A stretch of DNA of 64,000 nt from Periplaneta americana. Lineage: Eukaryota > Arthropoda > Insecta > Blattodea > Blattidae. Positions 1 through 10,964 of this stretch are shown here, in pieces (the stretch's first letter is position 1; the number at the start of each line of letters is the position of its first letter). The notes below the pieces were generated by a model that worked only from the letters and a program-made list of their open reading frames with translations, had not been told where the DNA came from and did no database searches. The stretch spans positions 159,055,455 to 159,119,454 of the forward strand of contig NC_091122.1 of assembly GCF_040183065.1 (NCBI RefSeq), read 5' to 3'. The position numbers and the translations under genes were made by a program.

Positions 1-1089
1 TTGGAGTTACGAATACCAGCCATAACGGCTGCGCATCATTGTGCTAATCACACGGCACCTCTGTTATGGTTGGACGATCGTTAACTTCTGCTGAGGCATG
101 TGGACATGAGGCCAGCAGCCGGTTGGTCGGAATTGATTCTTCATGGGCTGTCGCGTCACGGAGTTTCAAATACATGAACTCATTAAAATGGTGCATTCGA
201 TAATGTCATACTCCTTACTGTACTCCAACCACGAGAAAGTCTCCAGGCAGTGAGACGGAGCGGGGTAATGCTGTGAATGAATGTTGATGTCATAAGATGT
301 CATAAGGTCACACACGTGGGTACTCGTATCTGTATTGACTATCTCTCAAAGCACACACAATAACACTGATACACACATTTTTATACTACCCTAGTTACAA
401 AATTAGATCACGGTTAATTTCCTGGTCTTTTAATCCCTCCATACAGGAAATAACATACGCAGGAGAGCGCATGATTTTTAAACTGACGTCATCTATCTAC
501 TTCGCTCCAATAGATGACGCAATAGTAAGAACATTCCTTTCACGGTTTATCTCCTGGTTGAAGAACAGTACTTTGTTAGCTGAATGGTTAGTTCATTAGC
601 TTTCTACATAGTTGACATAGGTTCAGATCCCGGCGAGTCCAAGTGGAACTTGTGGTGGACAAATACTGAGTGATTATGATATTGGTAACAGATTTTTTTT
701 CACGGTATGGGTAGCCACTTCCTTTTCCTCTCTATCATTTCACAAAACTTTCATTGGCACGTCGCAAGAGGAAGTAGATGGCAGGCTAACCTTGAGAGTC
801 GTCACTGTAACATATCCTCCGGCTCATACTACGTAATGGGGTTTCATGTCTGACAATGAGTAGCACTTCAGATAAGAACGTTGTAAAAAGGAAAACAATC
901 TTACGCGTCAAGTATATTTCCCAGACTAACACGCCGTTTCACTTATACAGAATCAGTCACTGGGTACTGTTGGTTTTTAAAGTATATCTATACAGCCTTT
1001 AGTGCTACTGCGTACAAAGTAAACTACTGTATAATGAGCAAAAGGAACTTCGTTATAGCAAATTTAGTGATGTTTATTTTTTCAAAATA
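1..1089. other. No gene recognised; weak tRNA-like repeat near 574-660
   Basis: No exon supported. At about 576-640 there is an A-box-like stretch (TAGCTGAATGGTTAGTTC) and a B-box-like GGTTCAGATCCC on the + strand, suggesting an old tRNA-derived repeat. An initiator exon of the acetyltransferase could lie here, but no candidate stands out. Confidence 0.35.
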
Positions 1090-1098
1090 TCTTGTGTT

Positions 1099-1334
1099 TT
1101 TTTAGTAGGTTATTTTACGACGCTTTATCAACATCTTCGGTTATTTAGCGTCTGAATGAGATGAAGGTGATAATGCCGGTGAAATGAGTCCGGGGTCCAG
1201 CATTTGCTCGTATTGGGTTGAGGGAAAACCCCGGAAAAAACCTCAACCACGTAACTTGCCCCGACCGGGAATCGAACCCGGGCCAACTGGTTTCGCAGCC
1301 AGACGCGCTGACCGTTACTCCACAGGTGTGGAAT
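1099..1334 (-). repeat. tRNA-derived SINE family B, copy 1
   Basis: On the - strand it begins with a pol III tRNA-like head (TCCACACCTGTGGAGTAACG, A box; GGTTCGATTCCC, B box near 1265-1277). It then has the ACGTGGTTGAGG..CCGGGGTTTTCCC core and ends with the tail AGCGTCGTAAAATAACC. The 9-base direct repeat TCTTGTGTT at 1090-1098 and 1335-1343 marks target-primed insertion. Confidence 0.85.
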
Positions 1335-1648
1335 TCTTGTGTTAAATGGCCCTCAATACACTAGTGGCCACTGACACAGGTGGATTTTCGTAGGCTGTGG
1401 ACTGAGAACGCAACAATTTTACAAATTCATGTTCTGTAATACGGAATTTGATGAATCATGTAATATTTTTCGGTAAATAAGTGGACAGTTATATAGGCCT
1501 ATTTATGGTCGAACAGATACTACGAAAGAGACTTTAATTTACCAACTATGTGTTATTCGTCCAGTTTTCACACGCATCTATCAGCATTGGTACCGCCATA
1601 GTTTTACGAAACTTCAGTTGTGTGGTTTTTAAAGTCTTATCTTATAAT

Positions 1649-2529
1649 CAAGCTGCGGATTTTTAGGCACTAAAACAGTTGAAATAGGCAGGCAAAGTAG
1701 GCATTCAAAATTCGAAAATAGGCATTTAAAAAGGCACTATCAATTTCTAATTCTTAATGGCTGACACAACCGTAGCGTAGCATTATACACTAGTTTTTAT
1801 AAGAATGTCATTATGCCAGTGAATAACTAAATATTCCTCCAAATGCTGTAATGAGAAATGAATGTTTATCGTCTGTAAGTATGTTCTTAAATTGGGAGAA
1901 ACTCCCTTCCACTTCACATGAAATGATGGGGTAATACTTCAGGGATCCAATCTCTGCTGGGGACCAAACCAGTGGGAACGCAGTAATGTCAATGTATTTT
2001 CCAATCAATGCTTCTGATGACTTTTGCTTTGGCATACCTCCACGGTATACTCAACGTACTACAGCTCCATACTCAACTCACAAACTCACAAAATGGATAC
2101 ACAGTTTAAAACAACTACCCTAGTCAACTACCACCAATGATTCATGCGGCTTTCGAAATATATTTTTTTTGTTATCGGTTGATTTTAAATTATTAGATTT
2201 CTCCGCGCTCTGGTGGCAGTAAAATGTAACGCCGAATTATCGATACTTCTATTTCACTGCCCTATGCTGGATAAAAAAGAAACAAATTACAGACAAAAAA
2301 TATATCGATAGAATGATCAATAAATTCAAGTATAATATATAATACGGATAATTAGGCAAATTTTAGGTATTTATAAGTAAATAGGCATTTACTAGTGAAA
2401 TAGGCATTTATAGGCACTATAAAATTCGCATATTATACTCACAATGCCTTAAAATGGATATGTAACCTAAACTCTTGCGCTTTCAGGTTAAGGATTAAAA
2501 TAGGCATATAGGCATAAATCCGCAGCTTA
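1649..2529 (-). mobile_element. Short hAT-type element with 8-base duplication
   Basis: Terminal inverted repeats (C/T)AAGCTGCGGATTT at both ends and a perfect 8-base duplication CTTATAAT at 1641-1648 and 2530-2537, diagnostic of hAT-type insertion. Both subterminal zones carry many TAGGCATTTA-like repeats. A 3' transposase remnant lies inside on the - strand (about 1790-2035): SPAEIGSLKYYPIISCEVEG then SFSQFKNIL resembles the C-terminal dimerisation segment of the intact hAT transposase at 48720-50204. Its reading frame breaks near 1865. Non-autonomous. Confidence 0.85.
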
Positions 2530-2543
2530 CTTATAATATATTA

Positions 2544-2732
2544 GGGTGCTATTCATAGGCATTTTGCTAGCCCGCGCCACGAGCGTGCTAAACTAGCTCC
2601 GGCTATCGACTGGTTACTTGTACAGGCTTCATATCATATCATATCGCTAACACTGGTTTATGAATACGAAAAACGTTAGTTCGCTGATCATCCACCGGAA
2701 GCCCGCGCTAAGAATGTCTATGAATACGGCTC
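2544..2732. mobile_element. Palindromic MITE, family GGGCCGTATTCATAG, copy 1
   Basis: About 190 bases, nearly self-complementary, with inverted ends GGG(T)GCTATTCATAGG..GAATACGGCTC and TTA on both sides (2541-2543, 2733-2735). TTA/TAA three-base duplications suggest PIF/Harbinger. Sister copies are at 7539-7718 and 17133-17312. Confidence 0.8.
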
Positions 2733-2908
2733 TTATTGTCCAGAGTTCCTTTGACACAACCTATCAAAAGCCTTTTGGTAGTCGACAAGTTTTCTAGTAA
2801 AATATTGAATTGGGACAAAAATTGGATCATGTAAAAGAAGCTTAAGATCTATGGAGTACTACAATAAATCAAATTAAACTAATTTTTTCTCCTTATCTCT
2901 TGATACAG

Positions 2909-3198
2909 GGTGGTAGGCGGAGCTATTTCCATACAGCCGGTGTCTGAGAGCTACTATGCAGAAGTTATAGATCACGTCACGCCCATCTTCCTGCGGGACG
3001 AGCCCCTTTCTCAGTGTTTTCCGCCATGCACGACTGGTCGGCGGGAGCGTGACTTCCGGAATTACGCGGAGCAACAACTGCGCAGCGGCTTGTGTGTGGT
3101 GGCGCTGGACGGGGGCACCGTCGTGGGCGCCTGTCTTAACAGACCGTTATCAAAAGAACAAGTCATGAATTACCCTTTACCACCTTCCGATGACGAAG
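2909..3198 (+). CDS. AANAT-like N-acetyltransferase, exon A (N-terminal half)
   Basis: First visible coding exon of a GNAT-fold arylalkylamine N-acetyltransferase-like enzyme, which transfers an acetyl or acyl group from CoA to an amine in the cytosol. The exon starts after a TGATACAG acceptor with the last base of a split codon, then reads 96 codons beginning VVGGAISIQPVSESYY. It contains the LRDEPLSQC segment; in insect dopamine N-acetyltransferase the Glu of the equivalent DEPL motif is a catalytic residue. It continues through the first beta strands (VVALDGGTVVGACLNRP) and ends one base into a codon at a GAAG|GTAAGT donor. No initiator Met is present in frame, so a short upstream coding exon must exist; I could not identify it in 1-2908 and it may lie outside the window. 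Family assignment is firm; the substrate is unknown. Confidence 0.88.
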
Positions 3199-3249
3199 GT
3201 AAGTTGAGAAATACATGTTAAAGATAGATCAAGTTTTTAATGATACTAG

Positions 3250-5092
3250 GGCCCAGTTTCTTCAACCTTTGTTAAATTATAACAGTGTGTTATTCCATTT
3301 TAACTGTAATCTTAACAATTGAAGCATTTCTTCAACTACTGTTAGTACTAACAGGCTGTTAAAACCTATGTTAATTTAACTGCCCAATTTCATGCAATTA
3401 AATCATTTAACTCTCTCTTAGCATAGAAGTATCCAATATGGCTGGTGCGTTAGATGCTGAACTTATACAGAGTGATTTATACAAAACTGACATATTTCTT
3501 TCTTTCTTTATTTCAAAACGAATGATGCTAGCCACAATTTGTTTTGTCTCAAACGTAGAGTGTCTTTGGGAGATTACTAACCTCTATAGCAAATGTTGAA
3601 AATTCGTTATTTATTCGGCTGGAAATTCACTTAATTACCAGTTTTTAACGTTAAATTAAGCAGGAGTTTTGATTCCCTGTCACGAGATGCGCAGATGTTT
3701 ATTCTTTATTCTGTATATTTATTGTCATTAAAATTATTATTCTTTTAGAGATCAAGTTGTTTCCAATTTGTTTACCAGTCCCAGTATTGTGTTTCTTCGG
3801 GGGGGGGGGGGAATTACGAACACCAAATTCTCTCTGGTATGCTCTTTGAGTAGCTGTAATTGAATTCGTAATCCAGTATTGCTTCACAAGAAAGAGCCGT
3901 TGATTTAATGTGTACTGCATTTTCAGTGACAAACAAAATGTCGAAAACAGCTGCCAACAATAAGGAATAAACATCTGCGCATCTCGTGACAGGGAATCAG
4001 AACTCCTGCTTAATTTGACGTTAAAAACTGGTCATTAAGTGAATTTCCAGCCGAATAAATAAAGAATTTTCAACATTTGCTAAAGAGGTTAGTAATCTCC
4101 TAAAGATGCTCTACATTTGAGGTATAACAAATTGTGGCTAGCGTCATTCGTTTTGAAATAAAGAAAGAAAGAAATGTGTTAGTTCTACATAAATCACTCT
4201 GTATATCTGGATTATTTAGAAAATGACATCCATGAATACATAAACAGAGGGGATGATTTCTGTGATTTGGCAGAACAGAAGTTCATACAAAGGTATAGGA
4301 GCCACCGGCGTGGCTCAGTCGGTTAAGGCGGTTTCCTGCCGGCCTGAAGTTGCGTTCGGGCGCGGGTTCGATCCCCGCTTGGGCTGATTACCTGGTTGGG
4401 TTTTTTCCGAGGTTTTCCCCAACCGTAATGTGAATCCAAGGTAATCTATGGCGAATCCTCGGCCTCATCTCGCCAAATATCATCTCGCTATCACCAATCT
4501 CATCGACGCTAAATAACCTAGTCGTTGATACAGCGTCGTTAAATAACCAACTAAAATTTAAAAAAAAGGTATAGGCTATTTTCTGCCAAGCCTCACTTTT
4601 CGGTTTTAACGTAGATCCGTTTGTTTGTTTATTCTCATTAATTGGCTTATACTGCGAAATAATTTCCAGCAGAAGGTTTCTTTCGAACGAAGAGAAATTA
4701 GTCCCACGATTTCTTTTTGTTCCAGTGTTGTCCATTTCATAACAGTAATACCAATACCCCGCTCCACGCTATTGTGATACAGATGAGGAAAGAAGCAGAA
4801 ATCAAACCTGAGAGAATAGAAAGACTTCTGTTCTCTCTGAATCAAACAACGGAAACAAGCGAGAATCGCAATTGTCAGAGTTCAGAAAACAGAAGTGAGC
4901 CAATACTTGGTTATAGGTTATGGTTAAACTCTAGAATCTCTGGTCCTAACAGAGAGTTAACAAACAGAATGTAAAAATGTGAAATGTAAAGTTGAAGAAA
5001 CGCACTATTTTTAACAGCAATTCATACTTTTAACTTACAGTTAATTAACGCTATGTTAGGTGCATTTTAACAAAGGTTGAAGAAACCGGGCC
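3250..5092. mobile_element. Composite TIR element with large internal palindrome
   Basis: Ends are inverted copies of GGCCC(A/G)GTTTCTTCAACC followed by TTTGTTAAA, flanked by CTAG on both sides, which suggests a 3-base duplication of the PIF/Harbinger kind. Inside is a fold-back of about 245-base arms (3464-3708 against 3962-4205, roughly 90% matching by eye) around a 250-base loop holding a run of 12 G (about 3800-3811). A SINE sits between the palindrome and the right end. No transposase is recognisable. It lies in intron 1 of the acetyltransferase. Confidence 0.7.
4300..4564 (+). repeat. tRNA-derived SINE family A, copy 1
   Basis: Head with A box TGGCTCAGTCGGTTAAGGC (4311-4329) and B box GGGTTCGATCCCCGC (4364-4378). 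The core is ACCTGGTTGGG..CCGAGGTTTTCCCC, and the tail CAGCGTCGTTAAATAACC ends in an A run. Target duplication AAAGGTATAGG at 4289-4299 and 4565-4575. A SINE rather than a tRNA gene: no folded tRNA body and a long 3' extension. Confidence 0.9.
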
Positions 5093-5399
5093 TAGGTGTA
5101 AAAATATTGCTTCAGATTGACACAGAATATAGTACCTAATTAATGATGTAATAATAATTAGCCCGAGTGCCCCTATGAAGGGCAAAGGCCTCCTGCAAGA
5201 GGGTAGCTCTTGTTCTCTAATGCGATGAGCTAATTCGCATTAGGGCTGTACACAGTAGTAGTAGCCAGTCTATATGCTGATCTGTATTGTATTGTGTCCA
5301 TACTCACTGCTTACACTTGGTCACTTGATTGGTTTATATTGCTACACTTTGTTACACATTTGTTCATCAATGTTACTTTTGTAGAATTTTGACATATTG

Positions 5400-5629
5400 C
5401 GAAGTTGACGTTCGATGATTTTCATTATCTTTATCGAGACAAATTTAATGCATCAACATTCCGCAGATAATAATTATTCTTATTTTTAACTGAAGTGTGT
5501 TACTGTTAGTAATAAAATTGAACAGTAAGTTCCAGCTAAGGAAATGTAATTGCAGTTTATTAATTATTTAAGTTAAGTCTTGACGCATTAAAGTAGAAAG
5601 TAAATAAGTTAAGTATTTGCTGATAAAAG
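5400..5629 (-). repeat. Dispersed repeat, inverted partner at 11740-11975
   Basis: About 230 bases containing GACGCATTAAAGTAGAAAGT and a stretch around GATAATAATTATTCTTA match, in reverse orientation, the segment at 11740-11975 with about 85-90% identity by eye. No coding capacity. Both copies are followed at a distance by GATCTGTAACCTCCCGC. Confidence 0.7.
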
Positions 5630-6059
5630 AATCTCCTTCAAGGACAAGATGGAAAAAAAGATAAACAGAAGAATATCCCTAGCGATGTCTGTTGTTAATG
5701 TTATTTGAGATAACGCTTCGTTGGAGATTTTGTCTATTTTTGTTATTTGTAATATCTTGCGTTCCATTTTCCTTTGGCTTATTTGCAGTGCTTCATTTGT
5801 CTGCTTCCGACCATGTCTAGCACCCATATACAGTAGAGTACTGGGAAGATGCAGGTTTCTGATGTTTCGAATTTGAGTTTTCTGCTTATTTTCCTATAGG
5901 AGAATATAAACTGAAGGGATCAGAAAGCCGTCCAGGCTAAGGATATTCTTCTGCTTATCTCTTTTTCCGTCTTGTCCTTGAAGGAGATTATTGTCCCAAG
6001 TATACACCTTCCTTTACATTATGCTCCTTTTTCTATTAAAAGCTTCCAATAGCAATGGC

Positions 6060-6545
6060 AAAGGAAGCTTTTAATAGAAAAAAGAGCATCTTCTGGGGAC
6101 CTCTGGAGAAAGAACTAACGAAGACACCAGTGAAGTGCTTTGTGTGGAGTGTAGCATTACATGGGGCATAAACATGGACAATACGACGAAGTAAAGAGAA
6201 GCGAATGGAAGCATTTGAAATGTGGATATGGAGAAGGATGGAACGTGTGAAATGAACAGAGTAAAAAAAAAAAGCTGTGTTGGAAAGAGTGGAAGAAGAA
6301 AGAATAATGCTAAAACTGATCAGAAAGAGGAAAAAGAATTGACTGGGTCACTGGTTGAGAATAAACTGCCTTCTGAAGGATGCACTAGAAGAAATGGTGA
6401 ACGGGAGAAGAGTTCGTGACAGAAGAAGATATCAGATGATAGACGACATTAAGATATATGGATCATATGCGGAAACAAAGATGAAGGCAGGAAATAGGAA
6501 AGACTGGAGAATGCTGGGTTTGCAGTGAAAGATCTGCCCTTGCGC
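6060..6545 (+). mobile_element. Decayed LINE 3' end (reverse-transcriptase C-terminal tail)
   Basis: Reading across frames shows PVKCFVWSVALHGA, MEAFEMWIWRRMERV and further downstream pieces resembling ..RGRRRYQMIDDIK and NRKDWRMLG. This is the typical C-terminal region of RTE/CR1-like LINE polyproteins. Several stops and frameshifts show it is dead. Confidence 0.65.
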
Positions 6546-6549
6546 AGAA

Positions 6550-7535
6550 CACTATGAATGACTGAATGGTAGTGTTACTCCATCTACTGTGACTGGAGTT
6601 TCCAATCTATTTGTCATTAGCTGTAATGACATAACATAGCACATATATTCATGTAGGCCCAGTGTTGCAAATTATACAGAGCGTTCAGCTCGGATCTGGG
6701 CCGATAGAGATCATGCATGTTTGGTAAGCTGCCTAGCGAGCGGCAATTTCGATCTGTAACCTCCCGCGTAGTTCAACATAAAATAGCATGCACACAATTA
6801 TTAACTGTGGATCAACAATAGTCAACAATGTCCTGTAAAACACAAATCAGGAATTCACTCGATTTACGACTCGTACATTGTCATGCGGCCGTAGTTTTTG
6901 GACTATAGTCACTCTGTAACGCTTTAATCTCAAACCTTTAGTAGCTGGATGGCTTCTTCCTGTGAAACATAAATTAGAGGTTTCTTTGGAGAACGTTCTG
7001 TTGATGAATCAATTTCATCGAGTTTTTGTTCTGTTAGAACCCTTCGTTTTGGCTTTGGAATTCTAACGTTTAGCGATCCCATCTGGAGCTTAACCCTTAA
7101 ATTCGCGAAGTATCCTATAGGATACAACAGGTTAATATATATTGTATATGCTATAATTTTAATAGAACAATAGAAAAAAATTGGTAGGAAAATTAAAATT
7201 TCACAATACTATAATATTGCACGACATATAAAATATGGACATTGCGATAGTTGTTTTCTTTACAGTCCGACACGGTTTAATAAACTAGTGTGAGAAATGA
7301 AGTTTTGCAATTTAAGGGTTAATCTACTAACATTTGGTACTGGAGCGCCAGAGAATATCTCTATAAATTTCCTGTACACGTCTCAACATGAATCTGTTTT
7401 CACATATGTGTCATAAAAATTCTTTGTTGTAGTGTGACATTTTCGGATAGCATTTCAATGGTCTGTATAATTGAATGCACACATACTGAAATTACATTTG
7501 AAAGAACAATAAAAACAACGACATGTCTTGATCTT
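6550..7535. other. No recognised gene; unassigned 65-codon frame at 6930-7127
   Basis: The - strand frame at 6930-7127 reads PKPKRRVLTEQKLDEIDSST, a charged peptide that I do not recognise. Codons upstream and downstream do not extend it. GATCTGTAACCTCCCGCGTA at 6753-6772 is shared with 12059-12078. Confidence 0.4.
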
Positions 7536-7538
7536 TAA

Positions 7539-7718
7539 GGGCCGTATTCATAGACATTTTTAGCGCGGGTTTCCAGTGGATGATCAGCATTTTTCGTATT
7601 CATAAACCAGTGTTAGCGATAGGATATGATTTGAATTCTGTACAAGTAACCAGTCGATAGCCGGGGCTAGCTTAGTACGCTCGTAGCGCATGCTGCGAAA
7701 TGTCTATGAATAGCACCC
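7539..7718. mobile_element. Palindromic MITE, family GGGCCGTATTCATAG, copy 2
   Basis: Inverted ends GGCCGTATTCATAGACATTT / AAATGTCTATGAATAGCACC, flanked by TAA at 7536-7538 and 7719-7721. Interior shares GATGATCAGC, ACCAGTGTTAGCGATA and GTAACCAGTCGATAGCC with the copies at 2544 and 17133, in reverse orientation. Confidence 0.82.
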
Positions 7719-8164
7719 TAAGAAACTTACCACACTGCACACTGTATACAAGCGCATTTCGCGGCGTTGAGGTAGCATATCATCAGCCGATTGCAATTCG
7801 GCCCGTTTCTCTCGGCCCAGACCGGAAGCGAACGCTTTGTATTAGATTGGAAAGCCGTTACAGAATTGTTTTTACAGAGTTTCAAGTCTGTAGTGAAAAT
7901 TTGGGCTATGTATATATACTCAGAAAAACTGAAAGTAGGAAATTAAATTTTATATAGACATTGTGTTTCCATCATGGATTACATCTTATATTTCGGTACA
8001 CATAAGGGGTCACCTTGGCGCTTACTGTGTCACATTTTCACGTTACTTGTGTTTGTTCACAGTGCTCCGCATCTACGTGGACTAGAGCAATAGATGATAT
8101 ATCATTTTTGAAAGATAAGGAATAGGCGTGCACGCCAAAAAAAAAGGATCATCGAAAAATCATT

Positions 8165-8948
8165 AAAAATGCGAAAATGGCGGCCACGTCAAAATTAACT
8201 ACGATTTTCACACTCTTACCATCGAAAACATTTAATATTTCGTGAACCACTCAACAAACACTCTTTTATAAACCTTTAACAATGCTTAATAACATGCAAA
8301 AATAAAATAAAAATGAAATCTTGAAGAATGCCAAAATGGTGGCCATTTAAAAATTAACTACGATTTTCACACTCTCACCATCTAAAATCTTTAATATTTC
8401 GTGAACCACTCAACATGCTGCAAGGAACAAACACTCTTTTAGAAAGCTCTAACGATGCTTAATTAGATGCAAAAATAAAATAAAATCTTTAAAGCTGCCA
8501 AAATGGCGGTCATGTCAAAATTAACTACGATTTTCACACTCTCACAATCTAGAACATTTAATATCTCGTGAATCACTCAACATACTTCAAGGAATAAACA
8601 CTCTTTTAGAAAGCTCTAACGATGCTTAATAACATATAAAAATAAAATAAGAATAAAGTCTTGAAAGCTGTCAAAATGGCGGCCATGTCAAAATTAACTA
8701 GGTACGATTTTCATACTCTCACCATCTAAAACATTTAATATCGCATGAATTACTCAACATACTGCAAGGAAGAAACACTCTTTTAGAAAGCTCTAACGAT
8801 GCTTAATTAGATGCAAAAATAAAATAAAAATAAATTCTTTAAAGCTGCCAAAATGACGGTCATGTCTAAATTAACTAGGTACGATTTTCACACTCTCACA
8901 ATCTAAAACATTTAATATCTCGTGAACCACTCAACATGCTGCAAGGAA
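8165..8948. repeat. Satellite-like tandem array, five units of about 160-176 bases
   Basis: AAAATGGCGG-type anchors recur at about 8174, 8333, 8499, 8673 and 8849, giving spacings near 159, 166, 174 and 176. Each unit carries ATTAACTA..CGATTTTCA, TTTAATAT..CGTGAA, CACTCTTTTAGAAAGC and an A-rich end AAAAATAAAATAAAA. Units four and five share an extra GGTA before CGATTTTCA, so they are the most recent pair. The fifth unit is cut off just before the ATT microsatellite at 8989. Confidence 0.85.
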
Positions 8949-8988
8949 CAAAGACTACCATAATAACTGGGCCACATGGAAGTGCAGA

Positions 8989-9065
<77 letters not shown>
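8989..9065. repeat. (ATT)n microsatellite
   Basis: About 25 uninterrupted ATT units. The poly-Asn, poly-Ile and poly-Tyr open frames crossing it are artefacts. Confidence 0.97.
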
Positions 9066-9066
<1 letters not shown>

Positions 9067-9870
9067 ACAGAACGGATTGCGTAAAAGATTTGGGAATATT
9101 CTTTGACAGTAAATTGTATTTTCATAGTCACGTTGATTACATTTACAATCACGCAATCAGAATGCTAGGAATAATACGGTCAATAACTTATTCTTTTTCC
9201 ACGCCCGATTCTCTTTTAATGCTATACTATACATTGGTGCGATCGAAACTCGAATATGCATCTGTAGTTTGGAACTCGATTACAACTACGGACTCGGCTA
9301 AATTAGAAAATATACAAAGAAAATTTATATCCTTATGTTCATTCAGATTTCTGCCCATTAATTCCGGGTATAGTTATGAGGGAAAATGTGAATATTTTAA
9401 TTGTCAAAATCTATATGCTAGACGCCATGAGCTAGATTATCTGTTCTTTTGTAAAGTCCTCAAAGGTGATATATCCTGTGACTCTTTCTTAAACAATATT
9501 ACCTTACGTATTCCAACAAAAGATATGAGAGCCCACAAACTTTTCTATATTAGAAATTCGAAATTTCTTTCACCAGTCTCCAGATGCATTAAAAATGCCA
9601 ACATGCATGGCTGCGAATTCGATCCCTTCAATGTATAGACTTTGTTTGCTCTTGGCAACGATTTATCATTTATGTATTCCTTTAAGGCATTATACTCAAT
9701 TAACATTGTCTCATAGTATTCTTAGTTATCCATTCATCGTCATTATTGTAATTGTAATTATATTTATGTGTAATAATTATTTTTGTTTTATGTTTTTGTT
9801 ATATTTGTGCTGAACTGTAATTGGCCACTGGCTGTTGTACAGCACATTAAATAAATAAATAAATAAATAA

Positions 9871-9873
<3 letters not shown>
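9066..9873 (+). mobile_element. 5'-truncated LINE, jockey/CR1-like 3' end
   Basis: An open frame to a TAG at 9636-9638 reads DCVKDLGIFFDSKLYFHSHV, then SLLMLYYTLVRSKLEYASVV(W) and ENIQRKFISLC, the thumb and C-terminal segment of jockey-type reverse transcriptases. A 3' UTR of about 210 bases follows, then an (AAAT)n tail (9848-9873). The 5' part is missing and replaced by the ATT repeat. It sits in intron 1 of the acetyltransferase. Confidence 0.85.

Positions 9874-9912
<39 letters not shown>
9868..9912. repeat. (ATT)n microsatellite next to exon B
   Basis: About 14 ATT units between a LINE tail and the TTTTGTTCTACAG acceptor of acetyltransferase exon B. Length change here could affect the branch point region. 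Confidence 0.93.
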
Positions 9913-9923
9913 TTGTTCTACAG

Positions 9924-10061
9924 CTGAAGATCCCCTGAATGCCAGTGTAGTGCGCATGATTGTAACAATCCACCGCCAGTTAAATCTCTTCAGCACACTC
10001 GGAGTAGACAAATTATTGGAGATTGGTCTCGTATCTGTCGCTCCTACGCACATAGGAAGAG
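9924..10061 (+). CDS. AANAT-like N-acetyltransferase, exon B (acetyl-CoA loop)
   Basis: A 138-base internal exon with a TTCTACAG acceptor and an AAGAG|GTGAGC donor. Read in the phase left by exon A (G|CT gives Ala) it encodes 45 whole codons and ends one base into Gly. The peptide includes NLFSTLGVDKLLEIG and VSVAPTHIGRG, the helix, strand and loop expected just before motif A of the GNAT fold, and it fills exactly the gap left between exons A and C. In the CoA pyrophosphate-binding signature (R/Q)xxGx(G/A) the first position here is Ile (I-G-R-G-L-A once joined to exon C), a departure from the usual Arg or Gln. The exon lies about 50 bases downstream of an ATT microsatellite that follows a LINE 3' end. 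Confidence 0.9.
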
Positions 10062-10213
10062 GTGAGCAATGCTATAATTTACATTATACAGGAATAACTG
10101 AATAGAAATCAGCAACTCTAGAACTCAGAAGGGCTAAAATAAGAATGACCCGAATTTTTAAGCTCAATAAACCTTCGTTGTAGGTTTCAAACTTAGTACA
10201 CATAATTAGTGCT

Positions 10214-10475
10214 GGTCCACACCTGTGGAGTAACGGTTAGCGCGTCTAGCCGCGAAACCAGGTGGCCCGGGTTAGATTCCCGGTCGGGACAAGTTACCTG
10301 GTTGAAGTTTTTACCGGGGTTTTCCCTCAACCCAATATGAGCAAATGCTGGGTAACTTTCGGTGTTGGACCCCGGACTCATTTTACTGGCATTATCACCT
10401 TCATCTCATTCAGACGCTAAATAACCTTAGATGTTGATAAAGCGTCGTAAAATAACCTAATAAAATAAAATAAAA
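10214..10475 (+). repeat. tRNA-derived SINE family B, copy 2
   Basis: Head GTCCACACCTGTGGAGTAACG, B box GGGTTAGATTCCC, core ACCTGGTTGAAG..CCGGGGTTTTCCC, tail AGCGTCGTAAAATAACC, then A-rich end. Target duplication ATAATTAGTGCT at 10202-10213 and 10476-10487. In intron 2 of the acetyltransferase. Confidence 0.9.
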
Positions 10476-10964
10476 ATAATTAGTGCTCAGTTTTATAATG
10501 CAACATTAGGCCTATATTAAATGGAAGTGATCCCAAAGCATCTGTAAGCACCAAGTTTCTTGGTTTGGATAACCACTTAAAATGGAAAACACACAAAGGA
10601 TATTATATACATCTTGATTACACAATTTTCAACACTGTATCTCTAAGGGACAAAAATAATATATACTGTATATCTTAACTTTCACGTGTTAATTAAATGG
10701 CTTCCAAGCGAAAACTAGTCAACTAAGATATTTTTAAACTTAGTTCATTTACATGTGAAAGTAATATATCTATTATTTATTTTTTATCCATTAGAATATA
10801 ATATTTCATTAAATAACCTTAAAATACCATACTTTGCCTCTTTACAATATAGGCCTACTGTAAAATGAAATCGACGAACCTGTTCAAAAGGAAAATAACT
10901 AATAATTTAAAGTTTTATGAAAGTTGTATTTTAAAGCTTCATGTTGCTGTGAAAAACCAAAGAA

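Noticed and set aside
4302..4378. tRNA gene
   Set aside because: Clear A and B boxes, but followed by a SINE body, A-rich tail and target duplication. The same applies to the other heads at 1265, 10262, 26550, 39370, 39790, 52930 and 61050.
8165..8948. CRISPR-like array
   Set aside because: Units of 160-176 bases with no short repeat/spacer structure, in a eukaryotic intron.
8976..9152. Open frames of poly-Tyr, poly-Asn or poly-Ile around 9000
   Set aside because: They are translations of an (ATT)n microsatellite. Only the LINE tail downstream is real coding homology.
9066..9638. Host protein gene of 220 codons
   Set aside because: Sequence is a reverse-transcriptase C-terminal tail with an (AAAT)n 3' end, a truncated LINE.
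9847..10053. 68-codon - strand frame over the second ATT repeat
   Set aside because: It is antisense to the true + strand acetyltransferase exon B, which has matching splice phases.
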